From: Glandiceps talaboti
Taxonomy: Eukaryota; Hemichordata; Enteropneusta; Spengelidae
Direction of reading: 5' to 3'
Assembly: GCF_964340395.1 (NCBI RefSeq)
Contig: NC_135559.1
Location: 16,550,050 to 16,614,049 of the forward strand
Length of the DNA stretch: 64,000 nt
Both the position numbers and the translations under genes were made by a program. Below the pieces are notes generated by a model that saw nothing but the letters and a program-made list of their open reading frames with translations, had not been told where the DNA came from and made no database searches. Shown here piece by piece: positions 44,390 to 56,410 of the stretch. How positions within the stretch are numbered: the first letter of the stretch is position 1; the number at the start of each line of letters is the position of its first letter.

Positions 44390-47300
44390 GAAGACAAATC
44401 ATATCTGGTGCATCACCAGAAATTGTTGTGTGTTTGTGTTGTGTCAGATTGTCATAGAGGGCGCCCTTCACTTGCCACAGTTAAACCTGATGTTGTTGTT
44501 TTTAACAACTTTTGCGTGCTTACAAGGTAGCTGTGTGAAATGTATTCATTATATTAGACAATTTTATAAGCCATGTTTTTCTAAATTTAATAATTTACCC
44601 TAGATGTGAGTAAAAAAAAGTTATCACTAGTTAACTAATACTTAACTCTGAATACAGTACAAATAGTTATCACAAAAGTTTACTAATACTCAACTCTTTT
44701 CAAATATTGCAAAAAAAACTTTCTCATCAACTTCAAATAAATGTTTATCATTATCAATTTTAGCAACTTATGAAGTTCAATTACAAGTATTTTTTAGATT
44801 CTTCTTAATGTTTGGAGTGTTATCCTCATTTTCTCAACACTGCTGTAACGGTAGTTTAATACTAGAAATGGTAAATTTGTCATAAAACTATAATCAACAA
44901 GTACTTTAATCTAATTTGCTTGCTATATGAGACTTAAAGCCTTGAGAAAGTGTCAATTATTTGCCAGTAAAAACATATATTGACAACAAGTAGTATAATG
45001 TTAGTTGCTTTCATTATCTCTACACAAAAATAAACACCTTGAGAAAATGTCAATGCTTTTACATCTTGAGAAAATGTCAATGATTTACTTTGAGAGTTGA
45101 ATCCACCTAGTGTCGTAACAATTATAAATTAATTTATTTCAGAGTGATTTAAATAATTTTAGCTGAGAGTATAACGAAAAGCCATAGAAAATTAATTTTC
45201 AAATTACGTTTTATACCATTTTTGACACATTTTCAACAAAATTGTTATTTGTATACATACCCTTTTCAACTAACCATATAAACAGACATATTTTAAAGCA
45301 AAGTGTTCTTGTATGTATTCGGTCAGTTTTCAAGTGATCGCTGCATTTCAACATCACTGAGTTAGTCATGTTTTCAAGCAAAGTGTTCCTGTATGTATTC
45401 AGTCTGTTTTCAAGTGATCACTGCATTTCAACTTCACTTTATATAGTCAATTTAAAATGTAGGGACTGATGAGGCATTTGTTTGACTGACATATGACAAA
45501 ATAGCAGTTAGGTCAAAGATAAAATGAAATGAGTTTTAAGTTCTGTGACTCAGACAGTTTATTGACTGGGTTAGAAGAACATTTTATATTGTTAAGTTAT
45601 GACAATTTGACAAGACATTGTGTGTTTATTGAACACATCTGACATTTTCTAATTCAAATGTATGCAAATTATCTGGATTAGTTGTTGTATCAACGTTTTG
45701 TCATATGTCAACAGTGGCATTAATGGTCACAGGTCAATACCACTTGAAATAAATTTTACTGTGTGCCAGGACAGTTTGCAGACTGATAGTTAACAATGTT
45801 ATGATATAACTGGATAGTGCAGACCTGTGCCTGAATAGTGTTTTGCAGTACAGTATCTGAGATAATTAGTATCAATGGTTTTTGTTGAAATAAATTTTGG
45901 TGTGTGCCAGGACAGTTTGCAGACTGAACCATAGAGTTCATAGAGCTATGATATAACTGGATAGTGCAGACCTGACTAGTGTGCCCTTTTGAAAATGATA
46001 TAAACTTTCTTTTTCTGTGTATTCACCTGAGTAAGGGATAGGGAAAACTTATATTTGGTATGTCTCCAGAAATTGTTGTCGGATTGCCAAAGAGGGCGCA
46101 TTTCACTTGCCAAAGTTAAACCTGATGCGGTCTTTTTTTAACACAACTTTTATGTGCTTACAATGTAGTTTTTGTGAAAAAGTATTCATTATATTACACA
46201 ACTTTAGAAGCCATGCATGTTTTTTCTAAATGTATGAATTTACCCTAGATGTGAGTTTACAATAATTATCACAGTAGTTTACTAATACTTAACTCTGAAT
46301 GCAGTACACATACTTGTTTTAGGTTCTCCTCAAGTTTCATGAAATAACACAAAACTACTTTTCCCATCAAGTTCAAATAAATGTTTATCATTCTTTTCCT
46401 TGATGTCATTTTTAGCAACTTGCAAAGTTTTATTACAAGTATTTTGTAGACTGTTTGATGTAATGTCATACAACCTTAACCCATGACAAAAATATTCGCT
46501 TTCATTCTTCCTAATCTTCAGGGTCCTAAACATCTTTTTGTGAACACTATTGTAAAGGTAGTTACTGGAAATGGTAAACTTGTCATGAAAATATAGATTA
46601 AGAAATATACATAGTTTAATCTAAATTTTTCTCTATATGAAACTTAAAACCTTAAGAAGGTGTCAATTATTTGTCATGAAAAACATACACTAACAAGTAG
46701 TCTAATGTAAGTTCTTTGATTTCTACATGAATGTAAACACCAAGAGAAAATGTTAATTACTTGACTTTGAGAGTTGAATTGCATTATTTCTGCCATGCTG
46801 TTTCTTAATAACTAAATCAATTCATTTTAGAGTGATTTAATTTTTGCTGACTATATGTTACATGCATGTGTAGATGTTATGTTTGGATTTTAGTTATAGT
46901 GATTAAATTCAGATACATTTCCACATCGAAAATTTATTTTCTCATTTTATATCAGTAAAAAGACAACAAGTGTAATGAAAATGACAATAACTTTATTAAA
47001 CATGCAGTACTAAAGTCATAATTATAACTTTCAATTTGTAATAACCTTTTTAATGACAAGGTACTTTTCATACTTATATACAAGGCAGTAAATATCATTT
47101 AAAGTTTAATATATACTTTGAGTCTCGAGTTTTACTGAAAAAATAAATATCTCTGTTTTCTAGACTTGTGATATGTTTTCAAATGACGTACATCACTTTA
47201 AACCTTTAAAACAATATACAGCCTTGCAAAGGATTATTATTTTTATACTCTTGTATTAGAGTCTTGCATTTTATTGAGACAAAAAAAAATACTTTTCAGA

Positions 47301-47949
47301 ATGTCAAATCTGATTATTATTCATTTCTTAATTAAATGAGACTCAGTCGCCTCGCTGGTTGACTCAGCATGCCCTTCATGTACTTACTTCACAAGTATTT
47401 ATTACAGTTATAGTTTACACACAAAAACATAATTGTTTGTTAGAGCATTGCGATTTTTATACAGTGATTTACAACTGTTAACTAAATGGCCTAGGGGACG
47501 CATGTTTGCGTTACAACCCATAAAACATTATAGTCTACCGGGACTGGCTGAATAGACATATGTACATCGACAGGTAAGAATTTGTAACACTATAAAAATA
47601 CACAATTTTGACACGGGCTTACATCGTCTTTCGCAGATGATACAATCATTGAATTTAGAGACTAACTAAAATTCATCTACACTTGTCAATACCATACTCA
47701 TTGTAATGTAAGTGTTACCCTTACACTGTTCTGTAGCACTGGAGTAGTGTGGGGGCCAAATATCTGCAGCTGGTACATGGTTGTGTGTGAAAAGCGCAAA
47801 CGCCTCACGTAGGAATAAGTCATAGACAAGGTAAAAAGGTGTTTGTTTCACCTGGACTAATGCAATAATATTTCTATCATAAGAACATTACATTGTCACA
47901 TAAATACCCAGGTGTTCAAAAAAATGTACAGGATGGGTTTCATGAGGAA
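44390..47949. repeat. Beta module (copy 2), non-coding
   Basis: No gene seen. It includes a ~90-bp duplication at about 45,292-45,440 (caagtgatc.ctgcatttcaa twice) and a ~150-bp duplication around 45,755-45,975 (gtgtgccaggacagtttgca twice). Both also occur in the third unit. Confidence 0.65.
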
Positions 47950-47962
47950 ACGAAAAAAAAAG
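47950..47962. other. Empty target site of the outer insertion
   Basis: Here the left flank (...catgaggaaacgaaa) joins the right flank (aaaaagcaaagcatag...) directly. At 16,476/36,150 the same flanks enclose about 19.7 kb including the Polinton. The target is an A-run, so any target duplication cannot be sized exactly. Confidence 0.8.
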
Positions 47963-48304
47963 CAAAGCATAGTAACGAAACTCCAATATTATTCCAGCAT
48001 CTCTTTCAATTTCCTGATTTAGATTACAGTCAGCAGGTTGAATTAGGGTTCTACAGGAATGCATATCTACTTTGCAAATTGTAATATTTAATTGCCGTCA
48101 AGTTGGACAAACCATGGAAAGTACATTTGTAGTGAATTAAGGCGATTAATTTTGATTTTCGGAACATGGGTGTTTATCCAAGATGGCTACCATTGGTTGT
48201 GTGCTACGTGCATTGAAGTCGGTACATTAGCTATAAGATACAGTATGACTATATAGACCTTAAGAACGCTCTATGCAAGCCCAGCTCTATCCTATCGATC
48301 ACTG

Positions 48305-50180
48305 TAACATTTCGTTAGGTTTTGAGACTGGTTTATGTAATGTTTTCATGTGCCCACCATCTCACTACAGTTTAGCAGAATGGGTTTCATCACCACATCA
48401 ATCATTTTAAGATTTAGTTAGATAGGGATAGTTGTTTCTAAAAACAGGTCTTGTTTTAGTTACAACAGTGCCTTCAGTCACTTAGGTCATCTTGTGCCCT
48501 GTGTAGTTTTCCTGCAGTGCTCAATGTTGTGCCAAGGTAAGTGTAAGAGGGGACATATTCTAGTACTTAGTTGTTTATATAGAATTTAAATTTCTCTAGG
48601 CAGTTCCCTTCCTTACTAAAAATCCCAATCTTCGATAAAGCAATATTTGTAGCCAAGTGCCATTTTTCACAGATTTCGACTGAGTTTAGGGTATTTTGTA
48701 AACCAGTATTAGATCAGATTTCCATAGTAACATTAAATAATGAGCATATAGTAAAGAAGACAGCCTGCTAGTTAAAAGAGTTGGTGGGTCATAGTTTGAC
48801 AAGTGAATTTGTCTTTTTATATAATTTACATATATATTAAATATTAGGAGCTGAGGCCATCCCCTTGTCTAATACCTCTCAGAATTGAAAAGTGGCTGAT
48901 CATACCATTTTTGCCTTAACACATCCAATTGCGTTGGAAAATGTATCTTTGATTACTTTATAAAAACGTCATGTGACGCCATTTTGTCAATTTATTGGAA
49001 AAACACATTCATGCCAAATTGAGTCAAAGGATTTATTCAGATAGATAAAATATGAAAAATGTATTTATCCTTACGTTGGTATTTTGTAATTAACTGGTTA
49101 AAAACAAATGTATGATCACTGGTACTGAATTTAGGTAGAAAGCAAACCAGTTCTTTTCATATAATATTTTTGTTGTCATTGAATTCACCAACCCTCTGTT
49201 TAAGGACCAAAATAAATAGTTTACTCGAAAAATGATCGGAACAATTACTGGACGAATCGTTAATGACTTAGCTAATTATATCAGAAAGGAAAAGTATGAT
49301 GCCACTATAGTTACTGGGATCTGTCTTGTCTCTCTTTTCGTAGATCAATGCAATTATACCCATATTCCAGCAGTTAGGGAAATGACCACTTGTAATAATT
49401 AGACTAAAAGTTTTTTGAATGTGTTTAATAAGTCTGTTCCTGCTGACTGTAATCATCTGATTGGTTATATTATCTATCCCAGGTGTTTTTTTCTGCTTGG
49501 GTATATTTATTGATGAACTGTTTAGGTTTTATAGTTTGTTTCACTTTTAAAGTCTCACTCTTTTTAACAGCCCTGTGTTGTAGTTTTTGTTTTGTTTGTA
49601 ACAGCTAATTCTCGATTGATGATTGAATGGGTCTGTGCTCAGATTAATTGAGATATTTTTTTGTGTGTACCATGTTTGCTTTCTGGGTTCCGAGTTATTA
49701 GCAAGTACTAAAACGTCTTAGTCAGTACTACCACTTTTTGTCTGGTAGCATGTGAATTTACCCTAGAGTCATCGGGACAGCGACCATTGAGAATTACAAT
49801 TTCTGAAGAGATACACAGATCCAGAAATAATTCATCATATTGTTGTTGTTTTTGTAATGTCCTGTGACTGACTCAGTTTCAAATGTATGATGGATGCCGA
49901 TGAGTGATAGTCCAGGTTTGATTGAATCACATTATCGTTTTCCATTTAATATGGGCATTGCAATCACTTGGATGATTTGTCCTAACTTAAAATATTTTAT
50001 GACATCTTTTTCTAGTAGCTGATTCAGATTAGTGTCTTTCCTCTTGAACATGCTGGAGGCTTGTGGCCTCATATACGTAGTGCAAACACATATATTTTCG
50101 TCTAAATCGAACATGCTTTTATCAAGACGAGTCCAGATATAGTCCTGACAGCAGCTTTTCGTTTGTCTTGTTCCATGTTA
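48305..50180 (-). mobile_element. LINE fragment, RT and endonuclease
   Basis: Paralogue of 36,500-38,320. The RT block at 49,456-49,268 reads HFPNCWNMGIIALIYEKRD. Endonuclease pieces lie at 50,114-49,800. Non-functional. Confidence 0.75.
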
Positions 50181-50189
50181 ACACTTTTG

Positions 50190-50190
<1 letters not shown>

Positions 50191-50281
<91 letters not shown>
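50191..50281. repeat. (CA)n microsatellite
   Basis: CA tract of about 45 units with one AAAC interruption. Confidence 0.96.
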
Positions 50282-50282
<1 letters not shown>

Positions 50283-52680
50283 TACACAATTCACAGCTGA
50301 TAATGCAGCCAATAGAAGCAGGTTTGCAGGCGTTTGATCGACATCAAAATGCATGCATAAAAAGGAAACATTGTATTCACAATGTTTATATTCATAACCA
50401 TGATTTCCACTTGCTGTTGAGTGCATAGTTTTTCTCTCGTTAATCCAGCCAGTGTTAATCTCACCCAGGTCACTTGATTTATATTTTGTTTGCTTGTTAC
50501 CATTACCTACCATAGATACAAACAAGACCATAAATTGCACAGTGTTTGTGTTTTGTATGTTAGGACTTGGTATGAATAGGACAACACCCACATCCCCAGC
50601 CCTTCCCTACCCTAAGCTAAAAACATACAACATTATAAGATAACCACATGTTTTCTTTGTCTAAAGTGAATGCTCTGAGAAGCATTATAATTAGTTTGTA
50701 ACTGAAACAACCACCATAGTTGCACAAGTATGGCTATAATTCATATCATAAACTGTACAAGTTTGCTTTTATTCTGACATTTACGATCACATAAGAGGAC
50801 TTGTGTTATAAGACCACAAAAGACTTATCCGTGTCAAATATGTGTTTGGTATTTCAATGCAAATATATCACTAAAACGACCTGGTTTCACCAAGGAACTT
50901 GTACGAAGTATATTGGTCTTAACTCATAATTGTCTAGTCACGTTTCACACTATCGACCTAGAAACGAATAACTTGATTTAATATTTGCTGACTATATGTT
51001 ATATGCACATGTAGATGATTTGTTTGTATTTTAGTTATAGTGATTACATTCAATTACATTTCCACATGGACAATTTATTTTCACATTTTATACCAAAATA
51101 TAAAAAGAAACCAATTGTAATGAAAAATGACAATAACTTTATTAAACATGCAGTACTAAAGTCATAATTATAACTTTCAATTTGTAATAATCTTTTTAAT
51201 GACACGGTACTTTTCATACTTATATACAAGGCAGTAAATATCATTTAAAGTTTAATATATACTTAGAGTCTCGAGTTTTACTGTAAAATTAAATATCTCT
51301 GTTTTCTAGGCTTGTGATATGTTTTCAAATGACGTACATCACTTTAGACCTTTAAAACAATACACGGCCTGATTATTATTCATTTCTTAATTAAATGAGA
51401 CTTAGCCGCCTCGCTGCTTGACTCAGCATGCCCTTCATGTACTTACTTCACAAGTATTTATTACAGTTATAGTTTACACACAACAGCATTTGTTAGAGCA
51501 TTGAGGTTTTTATACAGTGATTTACAACTTTTACAACGAAATGGCCTAGGGGACGCATGCTTGCGTTACAACCCATAAAACATTATAGTCTACTGTGCCT
51601 GGCTAAATAGACATATGTACATCGACAGGTAAGAATTTGTAACACTATAAAAATACACAATTTTGACACAGGCTTACATCGTCTTTCTCAAATTATGCAA
51701 TAATTGAATTTAGAGACTAACTAAAATTCATCTACACTTGTCAATACCATACTCATCGTAATGTAAGTGTTACCATTACACTGTTCTGTAGTACTGGAGT
51801 AGTGTGAGGGCCAAATATCTGAAGCTGGTACATGGTTGTGTGTGAAAAGCGCAAACGCCTCACGTAGGAATAAGTCATAGACAAGGTAAAAAGGTGTTTG
51901 TTTCATATGGACTAAAGCAATAATATTTCTATCATAAGAACATTACATATTCACATAAACACACAGGTGTTCAAAAAAGTACAGGATGGGTTTTATAAGG
52001 AAACGAAAAGAAAAAGCAAAGTATAGTTACGAAACTCACTCAATTTCCTGCTTTAGATTAATGTGATATCTACAGTCAGATTGAATTAGGGTTCTACAGG
52101 AATATATATCTACTTTGCAAATTGTAATATGTCATTACCGTCAAGCTGGTCAAACCATGAAAAGTACATTTGAAATGAATGATAGCGATTACTTTTAATT
52201 TTCGGAACATGGGTGTGTATCCAAGATTGCTACCATTGGTTATGTGCTATGTGTATTGAAGTCCGATACATTAGCTATAAGATTAATTTAATATAGGCCT
52301 TAAGAACGTTCTATGCAAGCCCAGCTCTATCCTATTGAGCACTGTAGCAGAGTTCATTCTCCTGGCGCCCTAATTCCCGAACCAAGAAGAACTATCCTGA
52401 TTGCACTTACTTATAAATCAATATATTAATCTAGCAATGTAATAATGCACTAACATAGAGTACAGAGAAAAGAGGAATCAACCAATATAACGACAAGCAG
52501 GTAACCTGTACATGTTGTAGATTTCCTAACTTTCAATAAGGGACGGGAAAGTTTCTGGGGGGGGGGGAGGTGTGTGGTGGTGGTCGAATTTTCCATCGGA
52601 CCGACATCTCTGATCCCATCTCTGTTAAACCCAAAACACACTGACTCCCTATCACTCATGTATTTACGTATTTACACACA
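50282..52680. repeat. Non-coding alpha module (copy 3a)
   Basis: No gene seen. Close copy of 38,427-40,859, with the empty Harbinger site near 52,404. The segment 51,670-51,900 resembles the beta-module end (47,610-47,850) more than its direct sister, suggesting local gene conversion or a patchwork join. Confidence 0.6.
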
Positions 52681-55090
52681 GGACGTGTCCTGCTTGATAA
52701 GATGGTGTTATTGTATCTTCAAATTTCTATATGTAAATTGTGTGCGTTTATTCTAAGTGTTGTCATTGCTGATCTGTATTGTGGGGTTTTATTGTCTTCA
52801 TTGTCAAAAGTTGAAATCGCTTTTAATTTGTGTATATGTACGTAGTTTATTTTTATGTTGATTGTCCTTGTTATTCTTCATTGTTTCCGTTGCATGTTGT
52901 GGATGAAAAACTTCCAACTGTTCTTTAAACCTAACAATTAGGTTTTCACTGATGCAGTGGTTTGGGTCAGCTATCCAAACCTGATCCATGCTCAAAAGTG
53001 TTAATATTTATTTCATGCCTGTGGCCCATGATTGTATTCCAGTTCATTCTAAATTAATGCTCAGACGGTAAGCTTCTTTAGTTAGAGTAGTTTCAGCTTT
53101 CCGCGAGATCTGGCCTGACACAAATGTTAAAATATTGGCTTAAGATCGATCGTGTAATTTTTCCATTGGAGTTGGAAATTTCGTTAGGTTTTGAGACTGG
53201 TTTATGTTTTCATGTGCCAATCATCTCACTACAGTATAGCAGAATGGGTTTCACCACCACATCAATCACTTTAAGATTTAGTTAGATAGGGATAGTTGTT
53301 TCTAAAAAGAGGCCTTGTTTTCGTTTAAACAGTGTCTTCAGTGCTCTATATCTTAGGTCATCTTGTGCCCTGTGTAGTTTTCCTGCAGTGCTCAATGTTG
53401 TGCCAAGGTAAGTGTAAGAGGGGACACATTCTAGTACTTGGTTGTTTATGTAGAATTTAAATTTCTCTAGGCAGTTTCCTTCCTTACTAAAAATCACAAT
53501 CTTCGATTACGCAATATTTGTAGCTAAGTGCAATTTTTCACAGATTTCGACTGAGTTTAGGGTATTTTGTAAACCAATATTAGATCAGATTTCCCTAGTA
53601 ACATTAAATAATTAACATATAGTAAGTAAGACAGCCTGCTAGTTAAAAGAATTGTTGGGTCATAGTTTGACAAGTGAATTTGTCTTTTTATATAATTTAC
53701 ATAGATATTAAATAGAAGGAGCTGAGGCCATCCTCTTGTCTAATACCGCTCTGAATTGAAAATTGGTTGATCATACCATTTTTACCTTAACACATTCAAT
53801 TGCGTTTGAAAATATATCATGTGATGCCATTTTGTTAATTTGTTTTAAAACCACCTTCATGCCAAATTTAGCCAAAGGCTTTATTCAGATCGATAAAACA
53901 TGATAAATCTATTTATCCTTATTTGGTATTTTTGGAATAACTGGTTAATAATACATTTGTGATCACTGGTACTGTATTTAGGTATAAAGCAAGACAGTTC
54001 CTTTAATATAATATTATTTTTTGTCATTGAATTCACCAACCCTCTGTTTCAGGACCGAAGTAAGTAGTTTACTCGAAAAATGATCGGAACAATTACTGGA
54101 CGAATCAGGAATGACTTACCTAATGATATCTGAAACGAAAAGTAAGATACCACGATAGTTACTGGGATCTGTCTTGTCTCCCTTTTCGTATATCGATGTA
54201 ATTATACCCATATTCCAACAGCTAGGGAAATGACCACTTATACTAATTAGATTAGTAGGTTTTTGAGTGTGTTTAATAAGTCTGTTCCTGCTGACTGTAA
54301 TAATGTCATTGGTTATAATATCTATTTTTTAGGTAGTTTCTTTTGTGCTTGAGTGTGCTTATTGGTGAACTGCTCAGGTTTTATAGTTTGTTTCGCTTTT
54401 AAAGTCTCACCTTTTTTAACAGCCCTGTATTAAAGTTTTTGTTTTGTTTGTAACCGCTAATGTTCAATTGATGATTGAATGGGTCTGTGCTAATTGAGAT
54501 TTTTTTTATGTGTACCATGTTTGCTTTCTGGGTTCCTTTTTTGTCATTCTAAAAACGCGAGTTTTTTAACCTTTGCCTGCAGCCTCGTGATTAAAGTTAT
54601 CACAGTCTTCTCTCTCAAAGTCCTTAGCAAGTACTAAAACGTTATGGTCAGTACTACTACCTTTTGTCTGGTGGCATGTGAATTTACCCATAGAGTCATC
54701 AGGGCAGCGACTATTGAGAATTACAATTTCTGAAGAGATACACAGATCCAGAAATAATTCACCATACTGTTGTTGTTTTTGTCCAGTGACTGACTCGGTT
54801 TCAAATGAATGGTGGATGCCGATGAGTGATAGTCCATGTTTCGATGAATCACAGTATCGTTTTCCATTTAATATGGGCACATCAATCACTAGGATGATTT
54901 GTCCTAACTTAAATTATTTTATGACATCTTTTTTCTAGTGGCTGATTCAGATTAATGTCTTTCCTTTAGAAGATGCTGGAGGCTTGAGGCCTCATATCCA
55001 CAGTGCAAACACATATTTTCGTCTAAATCGAACATGATTTTATCAAGGCGAGTCCAGATAAAGTCCTCACAGCAGCTTTCCGTTTGTCTT
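52680..55090 (-). mobile_element. LINE copy, C-terminal piece, RT and endonuclease
   Basis: C-terminal part at 52,995-52,804 (MDQVWIADPNHCISENLIV). The RT-end block at 53,497-53,282 has VPSYTYLGTTLSTAGKLHRA, the YLG motif region of non-LTR elements. The endonuclease part is at 54,889-54,566. Only half of the palindrome remains (53,106-53,151), with about 125 bp lost beyond its centre. Confidence 0.75.
53106..53151. repeat. Half palindrome
   Basis: Left half of the 80-bp palindrome, ending at the central gatcgat. The next bases (cgtgtaatttttccattgg) belong about 125 bp further on in the other copies. Confidence 0.88.
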
Positions 55091-55111
55091 ATTCCATTTT
55101 AACACTTTTGT

Positions 55112-55135
55112 CACACACACACACACACACACACA

Positions 55136-55182
<47 letters not shown>

Positions 55183-55197
55183 ACACACACACACACA
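55112..55197. repeat. (CA)n microsatellite, interrupted
   Basis: CA tract with two CAGACA interruptions beside the LINE endonuclease remnant. Confidence 0.96.
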
Positions 55198-55950
55198 ATG
55201 AACAGCTGAAAATACACCCAATAGAAGCAGAATTGCAGGTGTTTGATTCACATCAAAATGCATGCATAAAAAGGAAACTTTGTATTCGCAATGATTATAT
55301 TCATAACCATAATTTCCGCTTGGTGTTGAGTGCATAGTTTTTCTCTCGTCAATCAAGCCAGTGTTAATCTCACTCAGGTCACTTGATTTATATTTGTTTG
55401 CTTGTTACCATTACCTACCACAGATACAAACAAGACCATAAATTGCAGTGTTTGTGTTTTGTATGTTAGAACTTGGTATGAACAGGGCAACACCCACACC
55501 CCCAGCCCTTCCCTACTCTGCGCTAAAAACATACAACATTATGAGATAACCACACGTTTTCTTTGTCTAAAGTGACTGCTCTGAGAAGTATTATAATTAG
55601 TTTGTAACTGAAACAACCACCATAGTTGCACAAGTATGGCTATAATTTATATCGTAAACTGTACAAGTTTGCTTTTATTCTGACATTTACGATCACATAA
55701 GAGGGCTTGTGTTATAAGACCACAAAAGATTTTTCCGTGTCAAGTATGTGTTTGGTATTTCAATGCAAATATATCACTAAAACGACATGTTTTCACCAAA
55801 AACCTGTACCAAGTCTGTTGGTCTTAACTCCTAATTGTCTAGTCACGTTTCACAATATCGACTTAGAAATGAATAACAGGGGTAATTCATGTTTTTTTAT
55901 GATAAGGAGTGGACCATTTGGTATCCGGTGGGTGGCTTGGAATATTTTTT

Positions 55951-55981
<31 letters not shown>

Positions 55982-56410
55982 ACATGCCAAAATGAGTTGC
56001 TTGAAAAAATTCGGATATGAGTGGGTGATGGGAAAAAATGGACCACTGTTGCTAGAAAAAAACATCTTGGCAGGTATATGATGCACAAGTTCAAGTGTAC
56101 TGTTCAACCTGCTAGTGCCCCCAGGACACTTGTCAAATCATGACAAACTTTTTCAAACACATGTCAGTATCGTTGGCCTGTGGTACATATTTGTTTCGAA
56201 TATTACTTCATGTAAGGGTTCAAACATAACTATACATACATACCACAGAACATGCCATGTAAATGGTTGACTGTTTCACAATCAGTGCTTGACTTATCTT
56301 GCACTTATTATTAGATAGTTTATAAAAAGAACTTAATCTCAATTGTTCTAGTCTCTTCAATATGAATTTGTCAGAAGTGATGAATATACTTTCTGTATAG
56401 TTACCTGATA
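55198..56410. repeat. Alpha module (short form) and spacer, copy 3
   Basis: No gene seen. Matches 43,187-44,389, with an expanded T-run of about 24 followed by G9 at 55,945-55,977. Confidence 0.6.

Larger units (their letters stand above)
36150..47955. repeat. Tandem segmental unit 2
   Basis: About 11.8 kb matched from its first base by the unit starting at 47,955. For instance, 38,427-40,850 pairs with 50,282-52,660 at near identity, and later blocks pair at an offset rising from about 11.8 to 12.1 kb through small indels. Contents: LINE remnants, CA tracts, alpha and beta modules. It ends at the empty target site. Confidence 0.8.
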
